From positions 1 to 7,631 of the forward strand of contig JAKLQL010000101.1 of assembly GCA_022013395.1 (NCBI GenBank): 7,631 nucleotides of DNA, written 5' to 3'. Shown one piece after another: positions 1 through 5,323 of the stretch. The translations under genes and the position numbers were made by a program. The stretch comes from Acetobacterium sp. Lineage in GTDB: Bacteria; Bacillota; Clostridia; Eubacteriales; Eubacteriaceae. How positions within the stretch are numbered: position 1 is the stretch's first letter; every line of letters starts with the position of its first letter. The notes beneath the pieces are model-generated. The model was not told the origin of the DNA, made no database searches, and saw only the letters and a list, made by a program, of their open reading frames with translations.

Positions 1-70
1 CCGCCAGTCGTCTGAATTTTTTTTATACCGATGCTGACCCACATAAATTGTTAAACTTGTCTGTTTTTAT

Positions 71-99
71 TTGCATTTTATCGGATAATATTATATAAT
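71..99 (+). promoter_or_regulatory. putative sigma-A promoter of a candidate RNA gene
   Basis: A perfect TATAAT at 94-99 lies 17 nt downstream of a weak -35 box, TTGCAT, at 71-76. Transcription would start near 105-107. No protein gene follows on the + strand, but a series of hairpins ending in a terminator-like structure does. The surrounding DNA is very AT-rich, so a chance match is possible. Confidence 0.4.
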
Positions 100-105
100 G
101 ATAAA

Positions 106-288
106 AACTCCGAAGTTTAATGTTTCTAAGGTCATCAAGACTATGAACTTAAACCGGTAGGGTATAATTGGAAACGATTATGTCTCCCAGTGTGGAAAAG
201 GGGCTTAGCAGAGGGCATCACCCTCGTCGTTTTGCATTTTTATTGCAAACCTAAAGGCCATTCCATTTGGAGTAGTCTTTTTATTTTT
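106..288 (+). ncRNA. candidate structured non-coding RNA, about 180 nt
   Basis: I do not recognise a known family. Several hairpins can be drawn on the + strand. One pairs 115-120 with 149-154, with further pairing of 122-125 to 145-148. A second pairs 164-170 with 175-181 and is closed by a GAAA (GNRA-type) tetraloop at 171-174. A third is GAGGG/CCCTC at 211-215 and 221-225. A fourth is TTTGCA/TGCAAA around 231-249. The last pairs 253-264 with 269-280 and is followed by a T-rich tail. Several pairs are G-U on the + strand and would be A-C mismatches on the other strand, which argues for + strand transcription. A promoter-like sequence ends at 99. Only tiny open frames exist (24 residues at 180-254 +, 30 residues at 205-297 -). 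It could be a regulatory RNA or an orphan riboswitch-like element. The existence of a transcript is inference. Confidence 0.4.
253..288 (+). terminator. terminator-like hairpin ending the candidate RNA
   Basis: Bases 253-264 pair with 269-280 in 11 of 12 positions, two of them G-U wobbles, around the 4-nt loop 265-268. The run 281-288 is T-rich with one interrupting A. The wobbles work only on the + strand. This has the form of an intrinsic terminator. Confidence 0.5.
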
Positions 289-397
289 CCCATGCATCCC
301 TGAATTTTATTTATTTGTAACCAGGATATTTATTAACCAGGGATTTGTATTATTAATTTTCTTTATTAATATTTTTTTATTAAATTTCAATAAAATG
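289..397. other. AT-rich non-coding spacer with a copy of the oxidoreductase leader
   Basis: No gene is visible here. Bases 303-322 match 2312-2331, the leader just upstream of the oxidoreductase ribosome binding site, exactly and in the same orientation. The octamer TAACCAGG occurs at 318-325 and again at 334-341. The rest is low-complexity A/T sequence. Confidence 0.5.
303..322 (-). repeat. 20-bp direct repeat, distal copy (downstream of the oxidoreductase gene)
   Basis: This copy is identical to 2312-2331. On the - strand it reads GGTTACAAATAAATAAAATT. A further shared 12-mer, TATTTTTCCCAT on the + strand, lies next to both copies in the same order and orientation (282-293 here, 2273-2284 at the gene start). 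This suggests a decayed duplicate of the gene's 5' region rather than chance, although the sequence is AT-rich. Confidence 0.6.
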
Positions 398-435
398 AGA
401 GCCGAACTAACCAATCGGCTCTGGTTTTATTTTTT
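398..435. terminator. intrinsic terminator, possibly bidirectional
   Basis: An 8-bp perfect stem, AGAGCCGA (398-405) with TCGGCTCT (415-422), encloses a 9-nt loop. On the + strand it is followed by GG and a T-rich run at 425-435 with one interrupting A. On the - strand it is followed by a less regular T-rich stretch. It could stop read-through from the candidate RNA on one side and from the oxidoreductase gene on the other. Confidence 0.65.
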
Positions 436-463
436 GTCGTTCAGCTTTCCGCAACTGAAATAA

Positions 464-486
464 GGGGACGATCTGAGATCATCCCC
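464..486 (-). terminator. hairpin just after the oxidoreductase stop codon
   Basis: GGGGACGATC (464-473) pairs with GATCATCCCC (477-486) around a 3-nt loop. On the - strand every position pairs, with one U-G wobble. On the + strand that position is a C-A mismatch, so the structure favours the - strand. It lies 10 nt beyond the stop codon of the gene ending at 497. The following T-run is short and broken, so termination may also need the hairpin at 398-422. Confidence 0.5.
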
Positions 487-496
487 AACATTTATT

Positions 497-2296
497 TTAT
501 AATAAACCTAATTTTTCCAGACGTTCTTCGGTAGGAATCCCATCTTCATCCCAGCCACGTTCTTTGTAGTAAAGTGGCAGTAATTCATCCAGTTTGTGAA
601 CCCAACCTTTGGTTGGTCCTTCCGGCATTTCTTCTTCTAAGAAACGTGGTGGCAAGGTATCTTCATCGGGTGAAATACCAGCTTCTAAATTGAAGAGTTT
701 TTCCAGATTCCAGATCCGTTCGCCGGCTAACAGTACATCATCAGCTGACCATTTTGTGCCTAATACTTCATTTAACATGTCGGCATATTGTTGGGCGCCT
801 AAAGCAAATGAGGTAAACAGACATAAACCGGTGGAGTCAATGACCGCGGTCAGATCCTGGAAGATTTTCGCCCAGGTTGGTTTTCCGGCTAATTCAAAGC
901 GATCCAATTTTTCTGGCAAGCCCAGAATTTCTGGTGAGATCAGGTAACCCCGGACATGACAACCGCCCCGGTTGGAGGTTGCATATTGCAGACCCATTCC
1001 CTGAATTCCACGGGGGTCATAGGCTGGCAGATCCTGTTTTTTAACGGACATCGAGTATTCTGGCACCCCGAAGAAATCAGCCAGTCGGTAAGAACCGCGA
1101 GCCAGTAAATCGCCAAAGCCTTCCCGGTTACCCATTTTCTTGAGCCAGTGAACCACTGAATCGGCATTACCGAACTTCAGGATCACATCGTCATCGAGCA
1201 TTTCGTCGGTGATATAACCCCGTTGATAGAGTTCCATCGCTGCTGCTAAGGTAGCACCGGCTGAAATGGTATCGATCCCCAGTTCATTACACCAGTAGTT
1301 GGCGTCAATTACTACTTCCATGTCATCGATGCCTAAATCGCCGGCAAATACCCAAAGGGTTTCATATTCGGGTCCGCCGATACCATCAGGGCTGTGTTCG
1401 CTTTTTACCCAGCGGCCGCAGCCAATCGGGCAATGATGACAGGGATTCCGTTTGATCAGGTATTTTTCGGTCAGGGTTTCGCCGCTGACGGCTTCAGCAT
1501 CGGGATCCTGACCACCCTGGAAGTTATTGATCGGGTAAACGCCATGTTCATTGATAATATTAACCAGCACTGCGGTACCGTATGTCGGCAGACCACCACC
1601 GGTGACACCATTTTCTTTTAACAGGGTTCGACATTCTTTGGTAACCGCTTTTAAGCCGTCCGGATTGGCGATTTCCGGTTTGAGATTGCCTTTAACCGTA
1701 ATGGCTTTGAGGTTTTTCGAACCCATCACGGCACCCACGCCGGAACGACCAGCAGCACGGTCTTTTTCATTCATGATGGCAGCCATCTGCGACAATTTTT
1801 CACCAGCTGGACCGATAGTTAAAACCTTGGCTCCCGGCTGTTTTTCTTTTAACATGTCACTGGTTTCAGAAACCATTTTGCCCCACAGATCAAGAGCCGG
1901 TAAAATTTCGACCTTTTCTTCATTGATGCTGACATAGACCGGCAGACTGGCTTTGCCTTCAATAATGATGGCATCATAACCAGCATATTTCAGGTAAGCG
2001 CCCCATTCGCCGCCGGAGTTTGACGACGCAATACAACCAGTCAATGGTGATTTGGTAACGACCATATACCGACCACCGGTAGGAGTCGCTGTTCCAGACA
2101 ACGGACCATTGATAAAGACAATTTTATTTTCTGCGGCAAACGGATCAACCTTTGGATCAACCTCATCCATATAAAGCTTTGTCCCTAAACCACGTCCACC
2201 GATATATTTCTTGGCCAACTCAAAATCAAGATCTTCAGTGCCAATTTCACCGGTCGTCAAATTAATACGTAATATTTTTCCCATGTAACCAAACAT
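497..2296 (-). CDS. aor: tungsten-type aldehyde:ferredoxin oxidoreductase
   Basis: A cytoplasmic enzyme that oxidises aldehydes to carboxylic acids with ferredoxin. In acetogens it can run in reverse, reducing acids to aldehydes. The 599 residues match the family's usual length of about 600. The N-terminal tungstopterin-binding domain shows the GGRGLG (33-38) and PTGGRY (72-77) motifs. The [4Fe-4S] ligands are C286, C289 and C293, with C492 in DSTGLC (487-492). E310 and H447 match the conserved active-site Glu and His of Pyrococcus furiosus AOR by motif context. The first pterin motif reads NELGID (337-342), with Asn where the Pyrococcus enzyme has Asp. The chosen start has AGGAGG (2305-2310) 8 nt upstream. 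A second Met at residue 5 lacks such a site. The gene appears to stand alone, with its own promoter (2338-2366) and downstream hairpins; no cofactor-synthesis or ferredoxin gene adjoins it. Family and motifs are secure; the direction and substrate in vivo are inference. Confidence 0.96.
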   Translation of the reverse strand: MFGYMGKILRINLTTGEIGTEDLDFELAKKYIGGRGLGTKLYMDEVDPKVDPFAAENKIVFINGPLSGTATPTGGRYMVVTKSPLTGCIASSNSGGEWGAYLKYAGYDAIIIEGKASLPVYVSINEEKVEILPALDLWGKMVSETSDMLKEKQPGAKVLTIGPAGEKLSQMAAIMNEKDRAAGRSGVGAVMGSKNLKAITVKGNLKPEIANPDGLKAVTKECRTLLKENGVTGGGLPTYGTAVLVNIINEHGVYPINNFQGGQDPDAEAVSGETLTEKYLIKRNPCHHCPIGCGRWVKSEHSPDGIGGPEYETLWVFAGDLGIDDMEVVIDANYWCNELGIDTISAGATLAAAMELYQRGYITDEMLDDDVILKFGNADSVVHWLKKMGNREGFGDLLARGSYRLADFFGVPEYSMSVKKQDLPAYDPRGIQGMGLQYATSNRGGCHVRGYLISPEILGLPEKLDRFELAGKPTWAKIFQDLTAVIDSTGLCLFTSFALGAQQYADMLNEVLGTKWSADDVLLAGERIWNLEKLFNLEAGISPDEDTLPPRFLEEEMPEGPTKGWVHKLDELLPLYYKERGWDEDGIPTEERLEKLGLL

Positions 2297-2311
2297 TTCG
2301 TACGCCTCCTA

Positions 2312-2331
2312 AATTTTATTTATTTGTAACC
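2312..2331 (-). repeat. 20-bp direct repeat, proximal copy (oxidoreductase 5' leader)
   Basis: Identical to 303-322. It occupies the stretch between the predicted transcription start (about 2331) and the ribosome binding site of the oxidoreductase gene, so it would make up most of the mRNA leader. Confidence 0.6.
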
Positions 2332-2337
2332 GCAATC

Positions 2338-2366
2338 ATTATATCCAAATTTTGCACATCTTTCAA
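2338..2366 (-). promoter_or_regulatory. sigma-A promoter of the oxidoreductase gene
   Basis: On the - strand TTGAAA (2361-2366) is separated by exactly 17 nt from a perfect TATAAT (2338-2343). Transcription should start near 2331, giving a leader of about 35 nt. This is the best promoter match in the window. Confidence 0.75.
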
Positions 2367-2377
2367 TGGATTAAAGG

Positions 2378-2407
2378 AAATTTACGGCAAATCACAAAAA
2401 TTTACGG
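2378..2407 (-). promoter_or_regulatory. tandem 10-bp direct repeats upstream of the oxidoreductase promoter
   Basis: AAATTTACGG occurs at 2378-2387 and 2398-2407 (CCGTAAATTT on the - strand), exactly 20 bp or two helical turns apart. The centres fall about 50 and 70 bp upstream of the predicted start, typical positions for an activator. The regulator is unknown and I see no match to a named box. Confidence 0.4.
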
Positions 2408-2500
2408 TATTTATTTGACATAATGTTCGTTTTTTGATCATTTATCAGCAAATATTTACAGGCCTTCATACATTCAATTGTTATGAAGCTCAACCGAAAT

Positions 2501-2530
2501 AAAAACCCCGGCAGTTAGCAACTGTCGGGG
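2501..2530 (-). terminator. intrinsic terminator of the metal-efflux operon
   Basis: On the - strand a stem of 11 positions with one A-C mismatch and a 3-nt loop (2506-2530) is followed by five T (2501-2505) and then ATTT. It lies about 40 nt beyond the ATPase stop codon. Facing + there is no T-run after the stem. Confidence 0.85.
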
Positions 2531-2567
2531 CACGAAAAATCGTTGATAATTTACTCTTGTTTATCTT

Positions 2568-4775
2568 TTAGACTCTATTCTTTTGCCAGAATCCCCGATA
2601 TCTTAAAATCCGGGTGGTGTTTAAAATAGTCAGGATGGCGGCTCCCACATCGGCAAAGATGGCCAGGTACATTTCCCCCATTCCAAAGAAGGTCATGGTC
2701 AGCACGGTGATTTTAATTCCCAGTGCCAACACAATATTCTGAATCATGATTCGTCTGGTATATTTGGCAATATCCACTGATTTGACAATGTCCATGGGAT
2801 CATCCTTCATCAGAATAATATCGGCTGCTTCAATGGCGGCATCTGAACCCAGAGCTCCCATGGCAATCCCGGCGTCGGCCATCGCCAACACTGGGGCGTC
2901 ATTCATACCGTCGCCCACAAAAATGGTTTTTCCGTCTTTATTATCTGCTTTTATTTTCTCAAAGGCGGCAACCTTATCCTGAGGCAAACAATCTCCGATC
3001 ACTTCATCCAACATCAGCTGCTTCCCGATCTGGTTAGCAACTCGTGAATTGTCGCCACTGAGCATGACGGTCTTTTGGGCTCCCAGTTTCTTCAATTGCT
3101 GCAAGGCGGCCAAGGCATTTTCCTTAACCATATCCCCCAATACCAGGTATCCGGCCAGTTTGCCGTCAATGGCAAGGTAGACAATGGTGCCCTCTTCTTC
3201 ATTTTCGGCCAAATAAATCTGATGATCCTGCAGCAGGCTTCTGTTTCCAGCCAGAATTGTCTGTCCAGCGACTTCCACCTGGGTTCCCTTGCCGGGAATT
3301 TCCAAATAGTTTTTCAAACGCGTCTCATCCACATTCATTTGGGCATGGGCAGTGATGGCCTTGCCAATGGGATGATTGGAATAGTGTTCCCCAGCTGCTG
3401 CCGCGGCCAGCAGATCGGCTTCAGTAAAACCAGATGCCGGTTCGGTTTTGATGACCTTGAATTCGCCCTGAGTTAGGGTTCCGGTTTTGTCAAAGACAAA
3501 GACACTGCTCTGATAAAGAACATCCAGATAATTGCCGCCTTTGATCAGCACCCCTTCTTTCGACGCTCGACCAATCCCGCCAAAGTAGCTGATGGGAATC
3601 GACAAAACCAAAGCACAGGGACAAGACACCACCAGAAAAATCAGACTCTGATAAAACCAGGTTTCCCAGGAAGCCCCAGCTATCAACAACGGTGGTATAA
3701 TCGCCATAGCAATAGCTGAAAAAACAACAATGGGGGTATAGTAATGGGAAAATTTGGTAATGAATTTTTCCGTTTTACCCTTTTTATCACTGGCTTCTTC
3801 AATCAGATGCATGATTTTCATGGCGGTAGAGTTTTCATAGTCTTTAGTGACAAGCATTTTTAAAACGGCATTGCCATTAATCATCCCACTTAAGATCTCA
3901 TCGCCCTTTTCAACTTTTCGCGGATAGGATTCTCCCGTCAATGGGGAGGTATCCAAATGTGAGACGCCCTGAAGAATCACCCCATCCGCTGGTACCTTTT
4001 CACCCGGTTTAATGATTAGCACATCCCCAACCTTAACCTGTTTGGCATCAATAACGACTTCACCCTCAGGACTGACCCGATTGGCGGTGATCGCATTAAA
4101 GCTGATGGTTTCGGCAATCGAACGTCGGGCATTGTCCACCGCCCGATCCTGAAAATATTCACCGATACCGAAAAAAATCATAACCCCGGCGGCTTCTGGC
4201 CATTGCATTAAAACCAGGGCACCAAAGATAGCGATGGTCATCAAGAAATTTTCGTCAAAAATCTGTCCGTGCCCGATATTTCGAAATGCCAGCAAAATAA
4301 CATGATACCCTGCTAACAGATAAGCTCCTAAAAAAACGCCAATCGTCAGCATCTCCCGATTTGCTGGGAGCGTCGCCTGAAAAATAAAGCCCAGAATAAA
4401 CAAACCAATAGCTGTGATCAACTCGACCTTTTGCCGTTGATCCATTTCGCCTTGAGCATGTCCATGATCATGAGCGATCGCTGCTTCGTGAGTCCCATGG
4501 TGATGACCCTGTTCGTGGCCGTCGCATCCGCAAGGTGCCGTGGCCGCTGTCTGTTTTCGGCTCTTTGACACCACCACATGAGGCTCCAGCGAATGAACCA
4601 ACTTGACAACAGCATCATAGGTTTCTTCCTTAGCGAACCCTTCACACTCTTCAATGACCAATGATCCGGTGGCCAAAGACAGGCTTGCTTCTCTGACATT
4701 AGGCATTTTGCCAACTAACTTTTCTATTTTGCCTGCGCAATTTGCACAGTTAAGTCCTTCTAAAAATAATTTCAT
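2568..4775 (-). CDS. P1B-type heavy-metal exporting ATPase (Zn/Cd/Pb class)
   Basis: An inner-membrane pump that uses ATP to export soft divalent metals, probably Zn(II), Cd(II) or Pb(II). The order of domains in 735 residues is: an N-terminal heavy-metal-associated domain with CANC (C10, C13); a His/Cys-rich linker at 82-106 with 8 His and 2 Cys; membrane segments from about 117; TGES of the actuator domain (280-283); the membrane metal site CPC (C385, C387); the phosphorylation site DKTGT with D429; the nucleotide-domain HP pair (H468, P469); and GDGMND (621-626). K688 and D709 in the last membrane segments have the spacing of K693 and D714 of E. coli ZntA and place it in the Zn/Cd/Pb class, not the copper class. 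AGAGG sits 8 nt before the ATG. It starts 41 nt after the repressor gene and is probably transcribed with it. It is a CadA/ZntA-type pump; metal preference is inferred. Confidence 0.96.
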   Translation of the reverse strand: MKLFLEGLNCANCAGKIEKLVGKMPNVREASLSLATGSLVIEECEGFAKEETYDAVVKLVHSLEPHVVVSKSRKQTAATAPCGCDGHEQGHHHGTHEAAIAHDHGHAQGEMDQRQKVELITAIGLFILGFIFQATLPANREMLTIGVFLGAYLLAGYHVILLAFRNIGHGQIFDENFLMTIAIFGALVLMQWPEAAGVMIFFGIGEYFQDRAVDNARRSIAETISFNAITANRVSPEGEVVIDAKQVKVGDVLIIKPGEKVPADGVILQGVSHLDTSPLTGESYPRKVEKGDEILSGMINGNAVLKMLVTKDYENSTAMKIMHLIEEASDKKGKTEKFITKFSHYYTPIVVFSAIAMAIIPPLLIAGASWETWFYQSLIFLVVSCPCALVLSIPISYFGGIGRASKEGVLIKGGNYLDVLYQSSVFVFDKTGTLTQGEFKVIKTEPASGFTEADLLAAAAAGEHYSNHPIGKAITAHAQMNVDETRLKNYLEIPGKGTQVEVAGQTILAGNRSLLQDHQIYLAENEEEGTIVYLAIDGKLAGYLVLGDMVKENALAALQQLKKLGAQKTVMLSGDNSRVANQIGKQLMLDEVIGDCLPQDKVAAFEKIKADNKDGKTIFVGDGMNDAPVLAMADAGIAMGALGSDAAIEAADIILMKDDPMDIVKSVDIAKYTRRIMIQNIVLALGIKITVLTMTFFGMGEMYLAIFADVGAAILTILNTTRILRYRGFWQKNRV

Positions 4776-4816
4776 GCTGCCAACCTCTTTTCAATTACTT
4801 TTACCGAAATGGTAAT

Positions 4817-5128
4817 TTAATGATGACTTAAATGGGTGATCGTCAAAAGAACGATGACCTCTACATGGGCATCATCCAAATGATAAAATTTCATCTGCCC
4901 CTCTTTGCGATAGCTGATAATCCGTTTATCTTTTAAAATTCTCAATTGATGTGATACTGCCGTTCGGCTGACATCCACTAAATCAACAATATCGTTGACA
5001 CACAGCTCGCCATTTTCAAACAGCGCACTGACAATCTTTATCCGGGTGGGATCTCCCAACACCTTAAAAAATTCGGCAACCTCAAATAAGATTTCCTCAG
5101 TATGGTCGTTTTTCAAAACTTTATCCAT
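4817..5128 (-). CDS. ArsR/SmtB-family metal-sensing repressor (CzrA-like)
   Basis: A small dimeric winged-helix repressor that leaves its operator when metal binds. Of its 103 residues, about 16-80 form the DNA-binding domain, including the family segment around LGDPTRIKI (24-32) and the recognition helix near VSRTAVSHQLRIL (53-65). The C-terminal helix carries D86, H88, H99 and H102 in the exact pattern D-x-H-x10-H-x2-H, the alpha-5 zinc/cobalt site of CzrA and SmtB. In the alpha-3 region ELCVND keeps C43 but has Asn at 45, where CadC has a second Cys, so a CadC-like cadmium site looks incomplete. AAGGAG (5134-5139) is 5 nt before the ATG. It is the first gene of the operon with the P-type ATPase, and a matching operator precedes it. 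Autoregulation and Zn/Co sensing are inferred from these motifs. Confidence 0.94.
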   Translation of the reverse strand: MDKVLKNDHTEEILFEVAEFFKVLGDPTRIKIVSALFENGELCVNDIVDLVDVSRTAVSHQLRILKDKRIISYRKEGQMKFYHLDDAHVEVIVLLTITHLSHH

Positions 5129-5139
5129 ATCTTCTCCTT

Positions 5140-5165
5140 AATATGTGAACATTTGCTCACTAATT
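5140..5165. promoter_or_regulatory. 12-2-12 operator for the ArsR/SmtB repressor
   Basis: Bases 5140-5151 and 5154-5165 form an imperfect inverted repeat with a 2-bp centre. Nine of 12 positions pair, with the core GTGAACA/TGCTCAC at 5145-5151 and 5154-5160. This is the classic layout of SmtB/CzrA-family operators. It lies between the predicted start of transcription and the repressor's ribosome binding site, where binding would block the operon. Confidence 0.75.
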
Positions 5166-5171
5166 GACATT

Positions 5172-5200
5172 ATGGTAGCATATTTCTTTTTCAAAATCAA
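5172..5200 (-). promoter_or_regulatory. sigma-A promoter of the metal-efflux operon
   Basis: On the - strand TTGATT (5195-5200) lies 17 nt from TACCAT (5172-5177). The start of transcription would fall at about 5165, at the edge of the operator at 5140-5165. Confidence 0.55.
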
Positions 5201-5237
5201 GCCCTATTTTCAAACATTATTTTAGCTTCAATAAATA

Positions 5238-5266
5238 TTGACATTTGTAATAAATAATGATAATTT
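5238..5266 (+). promoter_or_regulatory. putative promoter of the URO-D-fold gene
   Basis: A perfect -35 box TTGACA is at 5238-5243. The best -10 is GATAAT at 5259-5264, with a short 15-nt spacer and an upstream TG overlapping it. TAATTT at 5261-5266 has a 17-nt spacer but a poorer match. A palindrome CAATA-AA-TATTG (5229-5240) overlaps the -35 box. Confidence 0.5.
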
Positions 5267-5271
5267 GAATC
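5253..5271 (+). promoter_or_regulatory. Fur-box-like sequence over the -10 region
   Basis: By my count 14 of 19 positions match the consensus Fur box built from GATAAT repeats; the left 12 bases match in 11. A repressor bound here would cover the -10 box of the URO-D-fold gene. The AT-rich background makes chance matches fairly likely. Confidence 0.25.
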
Positions 5272-5323
5272 ATGAAAACAATTTCAGATAATTCTATTTT
5301 AACGAATAAAGGTCGGTGAAAAA

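Noticed and set aside
3..107. Frame open from the window edge on the + strand, possibly the tail of a gene to the left
   Set aside because: It is about 34 codons of AT-rich sequence with no recognisable motif, and it overlaps the promoter-like sequence at 71-99. Chance is as likely.
180..254. 24-residue open frame on the + strand (begins MSPSVEKGLSRG)
   Set aside because: It has no upstream ribosome binding site, its ATG lies in the stem of the GAAA-loop hairpin, and it is too short to support alone. It is kept only as an alternative to a non-coding RNA.
205..297. 30-residue open frame on the - strand (begins MHGKNKKTTPNGMAFRF)
   Set aside because: The ribosome binding site-like CAGGG abuts the ATG with no spacing, there is no promoter for it, and it runs antisense through the hairpins of the candidate RNA.
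318..341. TAACCAGG repeated 16 bp apart
   Set aside because: The repeat is short and AT-rich with no further copies nearby, so it is not enough to call an attachment site or an array.
609..947. Open frames on the + strand inside the oxidoreductase gene (609-947, 1394-1621, 1551-1937)
   Set aside because: They lie antisense within a gene whose protein family is certain, and their translations show no family motif.
4418..4714. Alternative - strand frame of 98 codons inside the ATPase gene
   Set aside because: It is out of frame with a secure P-type ATPase sequence and shows no motif of its own.
4801..4815. Small inverted repeat TTACC/GGTAA between the repressor and ATPase genes
   Set aside because: A 5-bp stem without a T-run is too weak to be called a terminator or an operator.
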